DNA from: Geosiphon pyriformis
Taxonomy: Eukaryota; Glomeromycota; Glomeromycetes; Archaeosporales; Geosiphonaceae
Length of the DNA stretch: 64,000 nt
Direction of reading: 5' to 3'
Assembly: GCA_016748015.1 (NCBI GenBank)
Contig: JAAOMT010000723.1
Location: 124,001-188,000 of the forward strand
Position 1 is the first letter of the stretch. Each line of letters starts with the position of its first letter. Under the pieces are notes generated by a model. It ran no database searches and had not been told where the DNA came from. It saw only the letters and a list, made by a program, of their open reading frames with translations. Positions 49,559 through 60,447 of the stretch are shown in pieces. The position numbers were made by a program, and so were the translations under genes.

Positions 49559-50467
49559 TGTCGTGTTCATTATTAAATTCTTTTCAATACCAAAACCAAC
49601 AATTTCAATCAAAATCATCACCATCTTTTGGCCCTCAACCTTTTCCAAACCGTAATCACCACACACAAAGCTTATCAACCCTTCCACCAGAACTTCTTGC
49701 CGAAATTTGTAAATATCTACCACCATCCGATTTGATTTCCCTTTCACTAGTCTGTCATCGTCTACAAAATTTCCTTTGTGAACCATCCTCAAAAACAACA
49801 CAAGCAATCTGGCGTGGTTCAAGATTATATTTTATCCCTAGATTACATTTGGAACCACCCGAAGGAATGAACGAGAAATCTTATATCAGACTGAACGCAT
49901 TAGAAGATGGATGTCAATTTTGTCGGATTCAGCATCCGGTCTTGATAAAAGTTTATTGGGCGTTTCGTGTACGAGCTTGTAAAACTTGTATTACTGTGAG
50001 AACTAAGGGGTATAAAATTTTTTTTGATAACTATCAAAAAATTGGAATCTTTTTCATAATTTTTACTTCAATCTAAAATATATATCTCATTGTAATAATT
50101 TTTAAGACATAATGAATTATTAAATATTGACAAAATACCAGAATACATCTTAAACTCACTGCCATACATTGGTCCTTACTCTACCCGTCTTTACTGGAGA
50201 TCCGAAGTTAAATCCGTGTGGCAAGAATATTCACGGTTAAAATGTGAAGAAGATAAACATGATTGGTTAGTGGAAAAGAAATTGGATACTTCCCATCGAA
50301 TGACAGAGACCACATTACGAGAGGATACAGCAATGGAACAAGAATGGAATAAGAGTTGGGATTTTGTTCATAATCGATTGCGAGATGTATTGAGAAGATT
50401 AAATGAACAGTTGAGGTTGGTCGAGGAGTTGGCTAGCTCGAGGTTATCTACTAATGATGAAGTTTAG
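49495..50467 (+). CDS. F-box protein with Cys-pair motif and poly-Ser tract (second copy)
   Basis: Two exons (49495-50009, 50107-50467; donor gtataa, acceptor tttaag, phase 2) encode 291 residues. The head contains thirteen or more Ser encoded by a TCA microsatellite. The F-box follows (LPPELLAEICKYLPPSDLIS-LSLVCHRLQNFLC), then AIWRGSRLYFIPRLHLEPPEG and Cys pairs CQFC and CKTC around FRVRAC. The second exon is helical and charged (YSTRLYWRSEVKSVWQEYSR) and ends in a predicted coiled coil. It is paralogous to the gene at 35815; block order and intron position match. Likely an SCF substrate receptor of unknown target. I chose the ATG at 49495 over one further up because the extra N-terminus looks like untranslated leader (hydrophobic, no similarity to the paralogue). 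Confidence 0.83.
49518..49557 (+). repeat. (TCA)n microsatellite coding for poly-Ser
   Basis: An in-frame TCA run in the first exon of the second F-box gene. Its length is likely variable between strains. Confidence 0.95.
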
Positions 50468-51822
50468 GGAAATTTGGTGAGTTGGGATTCAATGAATTTT
50501 TTATAGATTTTTTTGTTTTTTTTTTTGTTTTTTTTTTGTTTTTGTTTTGTTTTTGTTTTGTTTCAAAATTAGAAATATGGAAAATTCATAAATTTATTAA
50601 TCAAATTTTTAAAAATGAATCGAAACATTCCACTCATATTAAAAAGAGAGAAGTTACTTTATACAATCAGTGACAACTAATTGAATGATTTCAAAATGAT
50701 TTATCCAATTTTATTTTTTATCGATCAAAGAAGGAATTAAAATATTGATTCGACATGAGGATGAAACATGAAAATGTCTTATGAAATTTTCAATCATCAA
50801 AGAAAATTGCTAAATATTTTTGACTTATTGCTTTCAAGATAATAAAGAACAGAAACATGAGAAAAAAACATTTTTTAAAGTCCATCACTAAAAGACAGAG
50901 ATTTTTATAATTATTCTCTAAAGTTTTAATAAAAAAATTTACAACGTGATATGAAATTCTGGAGAATTTTGATATAGATATTTTGAATTTTCAGATTCAA
51001 ATATTTCCAAGATTTCATATTTGAGGACTACCAAATAAATTTGAATGAATTCACAAAAATAAAAATATTTTTCATAGGAGAATTGTTCGATCAAATAGAA
51101 TACCTTTCTAATTCCTCACAAACAATTTAATTGAGAATAAATTTTTTTAGTCATTTCATTGAATCATCTTTGAAAAAATTTAATAATAATAACTTTTATA
51201 TTCTCTTGCCTATTCCTTTGATGGCTGAAATAATATTATTATTATTATATTTTTGGAAAAAATAAATCTATTGTAATCTTTTAATATCTTTTTACCTCTT
51301 AAACAATTGCCATGAATTTCCATGAATTTCCATGATCAAAATAAGATTATGAAATTCGATTATTTGGTATTAATAATAAATGGATAGTTTCGATGGCGAA
51401 TAAATTCTCGATTAGAAAAAATGATATTACGATGAAAAATTATTCAAGAATATCTTATTCAATTATAGTCAAATCTGGAAAAAGAATAAAACTTTATAAA
51501 AGATTTTTTATTATTAAAATAAATATGTCCCATAATTCGCTTTATATTATTCTGAACGTAAATAATAACCTGGGATACACAAATTAATAAGAAAAAATTA
51601 GTCCGTTAGTTATTTCAATATCTTTTTTTTCTAATTCCCAATCATCGATATTGTTTGTCACACGGACTAGATTAATATTATTATTTGATCTAAAGAATAT
51701 TCACATAAAATTTTCAAAAGCATAAACAAAAAGGTTTTATGGCTCTCATTCTTTAGACATTTTTTTTTATTTTTTATAAGTAAAGAAAAATTGGAAGAGA
51801 AAGGACTTTTCAAATGAAAGAA

Positions 51823-51860
<38 letters not shown>

Positions 51861-53234
51861 GTATATGTATATGAAAATTTTTTAATCTTTTAGTCTCAAA
51901 TTAATTAATTAATTAAAAAAAAAACTTTTTTTATCTCTTTGAGACAGATTTTTTTTCAAAGAATTTTTTCTAATTTGGGTTTTACCTACATAACCAAAAA
52001 TTAATAGAAGAAAAAACGGTCGAACAAGAAATTGATCTAAAATTAAAATTTATTTATTTAAAAAATTTTGTTTATTTAATTTTCAAATATTTTAAATTTC
52101 ATTTTGAGTAATATATTGATTGATTGATTGATTGATTAATTAATTAATTAATTAATTAATTAATTAATTAATTGAAGTGAACTTCTTTCTGGTGATAAAA
52201 TATGATAAAGTTTGAAAGTAGTATTAAAGAGATTATATATATATGTTTTATTTTCTGATCTTAGAATAAAATTTTATAATATTAAAAAAAAAAATTATTA
52301 GTCATTTAATGTGAATTCATATAAAAATCCATTTTTTATATTTTATGCATAAATTTATTAATTACAAAGTTTAAACTTTTTTTGAAAATTTACAGTTTAA
52401 TTAATTTCAATATATATATATATATATAATTTATAAGAATTTTAATTAAAAATATTATTTATATATAATATTATATTAAAATTAACTTAAAAATTAACTT
52501 GATTTATTTTTTATTTTATAAAAAAAAATAAGTTAATAAATAAATAAATATTTTAATATTTTTTTTTTTTACCTTTTACATATAGTAATCATTTTAAAAT
52601 TTATATATTCAAAAATTTGTCTATTTAAAAATAAAAATACTTAATTATTATTATTCATAATAACTGTGTTAACTATTTCTTTTTATGCAAGAAGAAAGTT
52701 ATTAATTGCATAATGAAACATTTTTGTTTGCTCAAAAAAAAAATAATAAAATAATAAAAGTCATCATTTTTAGCTTTTTAAACGTGAAAATCTCAGAATG
52801 GATTACAAAATCATCTTTTTAAGTTAGCAAAAAAAAAAAAAAAAAAATTTCAATAATGCAATATTACATATTCGGCCATTTTTATTCAGACTACGAATAA
52901 TATTAAAAGGTAGTCTAGACATAATCGGATTCATACATTAATTAAGGCATAAATAGAGATGTGAAAAAAAAATGTGTGTGAGAAAAAAAAGTTCTTTAAT
53001 AATTTTATTTCTATAAATTTCTCCCTTCAAAAAAATCATTAAATGCAAAAAAAGATTTCGACATATAAAAATATTCAATATTCGAATCATGCGTATCTTT
53101 CAGTTCTCTCAATCTTTTTATGAAAAAAATTGAGGAAAGATTTCATAAATATTATGGACCTCTCTGAAAATCACTAAATGAATTTCAAACACATGTAATA
53201 AAGTTTTTTTTTACATTACTCTTTTACCAAATTA

Positions 53235-53272
<38 letters not shown>

Positions 53273-53700
53273 TGAAAATCTTTCTCTTACTAAATCATTC
53301 CAACTTTATATTTGTTTGTTTTTTTAAGAACATTCTGGACTCTTTTTGGAATACGAGAACAGAAACTCTTTGTACCAAATTCTAGCTTTTGCTTTTTTTG
53401 GACTTTTAAATAGACTACTTATTAGGTATTGTATTCCTTTTTAACTATTAATAAAGGTAAAAACTAACCCAATTGATGTATAATTTTCGAAAATTATATG
53501 TTCTAATTGGATTTCCTATCGCGGTTTCTTTGTATCTTTGAAATCAAAAAAATGTTTCGGGAAAAACCCTAGAAAATAGAGTTAGATAGGGTTCAAGTTT
53601 TAATTTTCTCTTTCAAAAATTTAAAAGTGTCCAGATGACCGTTGCTTGAAAAAAAAAAAAATTTTAAAGATTAATCCGAACACGATATGATATTATTCTC
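50468..53700. other. AT-rich intergenic region
   Basis: About 3.2 kb without a supportable gene. Simple repeats: (ATT)n 51822-51860, (TGAT/TTAA)n 52114-52174, (AAT)n 53236-53271. Short frames here are low-complexity. Confidence 0.55.
52114..52174. repeat. (TTGA)n then (TTAA)n repeat
   Basis: Tetranucleotide units change from TTGA to TTAA along one tract. Confidence 0.9.
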
Positions 53701-53705
53701 AGGTC

Positions 53706-53797
53706 AGGTCAGTTCAGTTCAGTTCAGTTCAGTTCAGTTCAGTTCAGTTCAGTTCAGTTCAGTTCAGTTCAGTTCAGTTCAGTTCAGTTCAGTTCAG
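53706..53797. repeat. (AGTTC)n pentanucleotide array
   Basis: About seventeen perfect AGTTC units, flanked on both sides by related AGGTC variants (AGGTCAGGTC before, AGGTCATGTCC-AGGTCGGGTC after). It translates in all three frames on the plus strand, so an apparent SVQFS-repeat protein is not evidence of a gene. Confidence 0.95.
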
Positions 53798-54028
53798 GTC
53801 ATGTCCAGGTCGGGTCAGATGAAGTTTCCTCGGTTTTTCCCACAGGCTGCCGAATTTTCCATGTTTGGTTTAGCCATTGAGATTTTTTAGAAATTCACAT
53901 GATTTTGAGTAATTTTTTTAATTAGAGATTTTGAACTATTTTCTTTGATTGACAACGGGAAATAGATGAAATCTTTCTTGAAATTTCAGGAAATTTCATT
54001 ACTTTTCTCAAAAACTTTCTTTATATAC

Positions 54029-54030
54029 TT

Positions 54031-54061
<31 letters not shown>

Positions 54062-54068
54062 CTTTATC

Positions 54069-54107
<39 letters not shown>

Positions 54108-54116
54108 CTCTCTCTC
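54029..54116. repeat. (TC)n/(TTTC)n pyrimidine tract
   Basis: A long one-strand pyrimidine run mixing CT dinucleotides and TTTC tetranucleotides, about 600 bp upstream of the FHA-RING gene. Confidence 0.95.
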
Positions 54117-54710
54117 AATCAATTTGTTGTTGTCGTTTTTCAGCTATTACTTAACAAGTATATTTTTGATTGCCTGCATATTATTTTTAATTCCTTAAAA
54201 AAGAAAATTCATCTGTCATCTCTAAATAAAACGCAGTGTTTAAATTAGGTAACTTCAACTGTGCCCCTCGTTTCCTATTTTTAAATTTTTTATCACTAAT
54301 AAAATTTTTAAGTTATGCAAATAATCGTAAGCAAAATAGTTTATTCAAAAAAAAAAAAAAAAAAAATTTAATCTTTATTACGAGTTGAACAAAACGAACT
54401 CTTCGATTTTTTTTTTTGGTTCGAATAATCCTCAACCCCAACCCCCGACGTTTAATAATAAATATCACAACTGCCTTATACATTTGTCAACCTCATTGGT
54501 TAATATGAGAATCAAATTCAAACTTCTAAAAATTATCATGTGATGTAATATGTCGTACTTCGGGGTTATGTATTAAAAGGGTTACACCTCTGTGTTATGA
54601 TTGTGATCCCGTATTTATTACGGTAGGTCTCAGCCCATTCTTCGAATTCAAGGAAAAATTTGTTGTCAACAATAAGCAATTGACAACCTTCAAGTAACTG
54701 AACTCCTCCC
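54117..54710. other. Promoter-side region of the FHA-RING gene
   Basis: No gene seen. The last 200 bp are less AT-rich and probably hold the core promoter and leader. A long A-run lies at 54347-54366. Confidence 0.4.
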
Positions 54711-56710
54711 ATGGCAGCTCCCATAAAGAATTCCAACCCGTCTCCGCAACAACATCAAATACCCCCTCCGCAACAAGATCAAATACCCTCTATTCGTATA
54801 GTACCTCATATTGATGGACCTCGCTCTCTACACTTTGACATCATCGGGCGAGAAGTACCAGAAGGCTCTATAATTAAGATTGGCCGTTTCACTGACAAAA
54901 CACATTTCCCTAATAGGGTAACCTTTAAAAGTAAAGTAGTGTCTAGAGGTCATGCTGAAATTTGGTGGGAAAGTGGAAAGGTACGCAATCTTTAACTCTG
55001 TGCTGTTAAAGGCACATATTCCCGGACTACCCACATCTGGGTTTCCTTGAAATAATGTCCAGAGTTTAAGAAAAAGGATTTCAAATTACAATAAAAAAAT
55101 ATAAAAAAAATTTTTTTCTACATTTTCTCGATTTTTCAAATTAATTTGTGATTTTTTCTTGTTTCTACACTAAAAGTTTTTTATTAAAGATACAAAGTCT
55201 TCGTCAGGCACTTTTTTGAACCATGTGCGATTATCATCTCCAAATCAAGAAAGCAAGCCTTATGCACTAAAGGATGGCGATGTTATTCAACTCGGTGTTG
55301 ATTATCAGGGGGGCACCGAAGGTCAAGATTTTTTCTAAAATTACTCTTAAAATGTATCTTCAACTTCGAATCTTTCAACTTATATTTCTCCTCTTCCTCA
55401 ATCCCCTTCCCCACAGAGATATATCGTTGTGTAAAGATGCGTATTGAATTGAATCGATCATGGCAACGAAAAATTAACCCTTTTAAGTATGCTGCCTCAA
55501 CTTTTTTTCATGAACATTCCTTCATTTTCCATTTATCAGATATTTCTTCATTTTTAGCTTGAACGCCTTGAGACAGGTTAAACAATTAACTGGACCAGAT
55601 GCTTTCAAACATCAGACAACAGATTGCTGTATATGTCTTTGCAGTATTGGTCCTTGTCAAGCTTTATTTATCGCTCCATGTTCTCATGTCTTCCACTATA
55701 ACTGCATAAGACCTATCCTAGTTGATCATCATCCCGGATTTTTATGCCCGCTTTGCCGAAGTTTTGCTGATCTTGAGGCAAGTACTGAGAATGCAATAGA
55801 CTGGGAACAAGCACTAGCTGAGCAAGAGGAGGCAGCAAAAAAGGAAACTGAGGGCATAAAATCAAATAAAATTCAGAATCAGAATGCACCAGTGGAAAAA
55901 TCTTTAAATCAAATAAAAATTGACCTAGCTACACCCATTCCTGCAACCAACAACACTGTCACTGCTCCAGCCTCGCAAACACAGCTACAAATAGAGCCAT
56001 CAGTAGTTAAAACAAAAGTCCTTCTCCCAAATAATAATGCTATCCCCAAACAATTAGATCCAATTCAAATCAATTCTCATTTGCTCACTCAAGAAGAAAT
56101 CAAATTGTTCCTGAGTCCTCCAAATCGAATTCCGTCTAGTGGGTCGCCCACGCCTCCACTTCAGTCATCTGTAATTCTGATACCTAGAAATAACAAAAAA
56201 TCACATACGGAAGATCATGATGAAAATGGAATCATGTTAGCCCGCACTTTGCCATCTAGTCCACCCCAAAATTCAAGTCTAGGTTTTTTCGATGATAACA
56301 TGGATAGTGGTCCATCATCTCCTGCAAATCTACCAATACCTACGAATAGAGAGAGAGTAGACGGCTTGGGTGGGATTGTTGAAGAAGATGAAGGTTCAAT
56401 GAGTTCCTCATCTTCCGGTCCATCAGGGCGGTTTCATCGAGAAAATCGCCTGAATATGTCTGCGACGTCAGTTCAAGATTTATCGTCTTCATCAGCAAGT
56501 GTTAGTGATAATGATGATGATGCCCTTCAAGCAAGTTTGCAGTTTGGTAACGATTTAGATAACGCATGCAGCAATTATAATTTAGTAACAGAAGATGATG
56601 GGCTAGAAAACGGTTTTGTTGAAGTTACAAACGTAAATAGCCCGACTGAACGAGTTAAAGGGAAAGGAGTGGAACGGTCAGGGCTGGAACGAAAAGAGAA
56701 TATTCTATAA
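54711..56710 (+). CDS. FHA-RING E3 ubiquitin ligase (Dma/CHFR-like)
   Basis: FHA reads phosphothreonine marks and RING recruits an E2. Dma1/Dma2 and CHFR use this pair in mitotic and septin checkpoints. Four exons (54711-54980, 55177-55321, 55417-55486, 55558-56710) with consistent phases give 545 residues. FHA, about 28-150, shows the classic points: IGRF (57-60), SRGH (78-81), SSSGTFLNH (98-106), DGDVIQLG. RING, about 185-238, is C3H2C3: CCIC, PCSHVFHYNC, FLCPLC. The rest (about 245-545) is predicted disordered and rich in Ser, Pro, Asn and Asp, with acidic clusters (DNDDD) and SP sites (SSPP, SPTERV). Yeast Dma proteins usually end soon after RING; this long tail is unlike them. The start at 54711 has a short Gln/Pro-rich lead. 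Confidence 0.92.
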
Positions 56711-57329
56711 GGAAATTTCATACTGAAAGCACCCTGACATGGAAAGATTATCTGCTCATTTATTTGGACTTTATAGCAGATTTTACATATTTTTTATGTA
56801 TAATTGTAAAATGCAACGACTCATTTCTTATAACCCTTGTTGGCTTACATTAATTAATATCAGGTTATTTTGAAAAAATTATAGTTGTTTTGATTTCCTC
56901 TTTTTCCCTTTTTATCCCTTTATCCCTTTGGCTTGGCTTTTATATAAGTTCTCTACTGTCTCCTTTTTGCTCTTCGTTTAATGATTTTTTCCATTGAATC
57001 CTTTGGATCACATGCTTCGATTATTATTTTTTTGATTGAACTCAGAGCAATGAAGTGAAGTGAAGTGAAGAAAAGAAGCTAAGCTGGGGGTCATCGCGGG
57101 ATCTTATTGAGAATTGTCGTTCTATATAAGAAAGCGCGATGGACGACTACTCATCATCCCCATTTAACTACTGAAAATTCATTTCAACTACTACTCTACA
57201 CTATTTTCTCATCTTTTTTTTCTAAACAACCTTTGTTTTCGTAGCTTTTGCTTGATTATTACATTGTTAAAAATACACATTCTATACTTGAATATATTAC
57301 ACACAAACTTCTATCATATTTCGTTAGTG

Positions 57330-57902
57330 ATTCGTGCGCAACAAATTAGCTGAAGAGAGGATTTTAATGAGTCCGAGAGTTTTATATCCAAAGAGCCATC
57401 TGGGCAATATTTCCTAGGTAAATCTTTTGAGGTCAAAGAAATCCTATTTCAATATGTCAGACTGCCCTTGGTACAATATTATTAGATGATCATATCACAG
57501 ATCAGCTATTTCACGGAATCTTTATCAAATGGGAATATTATGTTCCAAGGAAACAAGAAAAGGCTCCAAACTTTGACTACTTTAAAAATTTACCCGTGAG
57601 ATTATTTGGCTCGAAGGGATAATTATCGAATCCCTTTTTTGATACGGCAAAATTATTTCATCAGATAGGGGAATTAATCGGAAATTAGTTGATATATGCT
57701 AATAATCTAATTATAGTTTGAAGCATCGGAGAATCTAAAGCGATCGAAATAAGCGTGGGAATGCGCCAAGATGATCGCATTTTAGATAAAGATTTTATGT
57801 TCAACGAGACTTATTTGTGCATTCTTTGTGCAAGGATGTCAGAAACGTCATATCGCGCTTCGAGCTTTATTTTAGATGGTTTACCCACAGAAACAAATTA
57901 AC
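57330..57902 (+). pseudogene. Coding-like block with broken frames, family unknown
   Basis: The block is markedly less AT-rich than its flanks. Adjacent plus-strand frames read like protein. One is DFNESESFISKEPSGQYF-LGKSFEVKEILFQYVRLPL (57360 to about 57470). It shifts by one base into GTILLDDHITDQLFHGIFIK-WEYYVPRKQEKAPNFDYF (to 57621). After stops comes SIGESKAIEISVGMRQDDR-ILDKDFMFNETYLCILC to TAA at 57900. No splice model that I tried joins them. Best explanation: a decayed gene; a non-coding transcript or an unmodelled multi-exon gene is possible. I recognise no family. Confidence 0.35.
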
Positions 57903-58256
57903 TTTAGATTTTCAATGCACTATTTTTTACATTATATTCAGAAACCCATTGTTATTTATTTATTTTTTTTTTTGACAAAAATTCATCAAATTTAGTCATT
58001 TATATATATATAATTTGAAAAGTTTTAAAATAAAAGAAAAAATAATTAGATAAATATGATTTTGGTATTGAGAATTATTTAAAATTTTCAAATAAGCATA
58101 ACCTAATTTTCTACTTATTTTGACAAGACAATAAATTTAAAATTTACAAGTTATATTTTTAAAATGAAAATCTCAATTAATAATACAATATATTCATTTT
58201 GAAAGTAATAAAAAATCTCTGGAATTGAAAAAACCCATAAGAAACACAAATTTAAT

Positions 58257-58341
<85 letters not shown>
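58257..58341. repeat. (AAC)n then (AAT)n microsatellite
   Basis: AAC triplets switch to AAT triplets partway along. The minus strand therefore shows a false poly-Leu frame. Confidence 0.95.
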
Positions 58342-58344
<3 letters not shown>

Positions 58345-58691
58345 CTAAAATAAAAGTTTTAATATAGTAATTACAATAAGTTCTCATTGATTGCTTTGTT
58401 AACTAACTATATTTTATGAAAACAACTAAAATTTCTCATCATAGTTCATTCATTACTTGAAACTTATTTGTATTTCTCAATGAAGTTTGTTTTCATTTTA
58501 AAATAGTTAGAATCCTTTTTACTGGAAAAAGGACGCCTCCCCCATCTTGCCACTTTTTTTGATTAATGACATCATATAAGAAACAATACTTTAAATTACC
58601 CTTTTGTATTACTACTGGTTTTTCTCCGGTTTCTCGGCCATTTTGAGAAAAAAGATCTAAGCCTGGTGATTCTTCTTTGATGACCAATTAA

Positions 58692-58709
58692 GACACACAC
58701 ACACACACA
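58692..58709. repeat. (AC)n microsatellite
   Basis: About nine AC dinucleotides. Confidence 0.9.
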
Positions 58710-59339
58710 ATTATTTTCTCCTATTAGAATTCCCAAATCTTCGGTTTTTAAGGTTGATTAATCAGAAGATCGAGCAAAAATTTAGACTATTATGCTTAAA
58801 AACCAGAAAAAAGAGAAGCCATGACCAATCATGGGAAAGACTGTTGTTTTTGTGATTTTAAAAAAATCATAGAAAACAAGTGTTATTTAAAATAGTGAAA
58901 CTATTTTTAATATTGGTTGAAACCTGGGTAAAAGGAGTTCGGCGTGTTTCATTGTTCACCACCCGAAATCAAACATCATAATTACGCAAAAACAAGTTTT
59001 TATTATAAAAATGCGAACAGGAATTGAATTATATAGCTTATTCAGATTTCCAATTTCACGTTTTTCGTGATTTTTTTTTTTGAACACTTAAATACGAATA
59101 TAGTAATAGTGTTACCCCCAAATTCTCTTAGAGATCATCACCCCCCACTACCAGTCAGATGTTTAAAATTCGAGGTGGGACCCCCTTATTTTTTTCGTAT
59201 AAAACTGAGGTTGATTGGTTATTGTAATCGTATTTAATTAATACATCTCATACTGATAAAAACTGAATAAATTTTAAAAGCGAATAGTAAATTAGAGAAA
59301 ACTACGATAAAAATTAAAAGAAATCACACAAAGGCAAAT

Positions 59340-60447
59340 ATGAAGTTCGGATACGCTATTCGTAAGTTTTTTAAAGTCTATCAATTTGAGAAATACAAGA
59401 AACGAAAAGAATTTTTTGTACCTTTTTAACTTAAATATTTATTAGAACATTTTTTAACTTTACTCTCTCTCCATTAATCTTTCAGAATCAGGGACACCTG
59501 GGAACGCAACCAATACGCGTATAATACTTCCAGAAAAATTGGAAAAAGTACGTCTAACACCAACAAATTCAAAGTTTATTTTCTATGGAACACGCAATGA
59601 AATTCTTGAATGGATGTTACTTAATGATAACCTTACCGTGGAATATGATCCGATGGAAGGTGTTCTTTCACCACCCTGTTCTCCATCACTAAACCCTTTC
59701 TTATCATCACCAATGGCAGACAGACGTACATCATCTGAATCAAATTCTTCAGATGGTTCTCAGACCTCAACAACAACACGAACAAAACCTCCTTATCTAA
59801 CTTTTGATTTATACGGTCAATCAATCAAGAATACTCCATTGTTATCAGATGATATCGTATTTTGTCGTCCATTACATTTAGCCGTGAATCATTTACCATG
59901 GTTAAATATATTGCTTGAGATACGACCAACAGATCCAAAAAGAGACGCAAAATATACTCCAGTAAAAAGAGTGATATTACCTTCAGGTCTTTCAATGTAC
60001 GAAATTTCAAAAGCATTAGAAAAATGCTGGCGAAATCCTATTCCACATTCCCTTGGATTATTTCAACGACCACCTCCATCTGAACGTGAAAACCAAAATT
60101 CCAGTGATTTCGAAGAAAATAATCCGTTATTAGATTGGTTAGCACATCATAAATCGTCCACGTTCCCAACACCAACAATCTTTTCACGATGGCAACATAA
60201 AAATTCAATTATACCACCTGGTGTTTTGACTCCCTATATCTATGATGAGGTTATGCAAGATCAAGAACTTGTGGAAAGCAAATCAATAGAAGCTGGGCAA
60301 AGTCGTGATCAAAAAAAAGAACTTGCAAATGAAGAAAAGAATGAATTAAATATAACTGATTTACCAAGATATGAAAATGTTAATGAGGATAGGTTGTTAG
60401 AGATGGGTGATGCATATATTGATGAAAAGTTAGGTTCTACTAGTTAG
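59340..60447 (+). CDS. Unrecognised 327-residue protein
   Basis: Two exons: a 22-nt first coding exon (59340-59361, MKFGYAI) and 59486-60447, with donor gtaagt and acceptor ctttcag in phase 1. Without the short exon the long frame has no ATG until residue EWM, which supports the model. The sequence opens SGTPGNATNTRIILPEKLEK, followed by FIFYGTRNEILEWMLLND. A Ser/Thr/Pro-rich, probably disordered stretch lies at about 65-105. The middle then looks folded: PPYLTFDLYG, PLHLAVNHLPWLNILLEIRP, VILPSGLSMYEISKALEKCW, LLDWLAHHKSSTF. The tail is charged (QDQELVESKS, EEKNELN). There are no membrane segments. I do not recognise a family. The 5' end resembles the MKFG start of SPX proteins, but no further SPX features follow. 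Confidence 0.7.

Larger units (their letters stand above)
56711..59339. other. Intergenic region with a coding-like relic at 57330-57902
   Basis: 3' flank of the FHA-RING gene, then a TATA-like TCTATATAAG at 57121-57130 preceded by (GAAGT)n at 57049-57069. The block 57330-57902 is described separately. After 57950 the sequence is AT-rich with microsatellites. Confidence 0.4.

Noticed and set aside
49508-49822. Minus-strand frame with poly-Met
   Set aside because: Antisense of the TCA run and F-box exon.
53701-53815. AGGTCA half-sites resembling nuclear-receptor elements
   Set aside because: Fungi lack classical nuclear receptors and the sites are edge variants of a simple repeat.
53687-53890. 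Frame encoding repeated SVQFS
   Set aside because: Product of the AGTTC array; no start context, no flanking coding sequence.
58151-58387. Minus-strand frame with a long poly-Leu run
   Set aside because: It is only the translation of the AAC/AAT microsatellite.
59340-59365. SPX domain suggested by the MKFG start
   Set aside because: No further SPX helices or Lys cluster follow; the rest of the protein does not fit.
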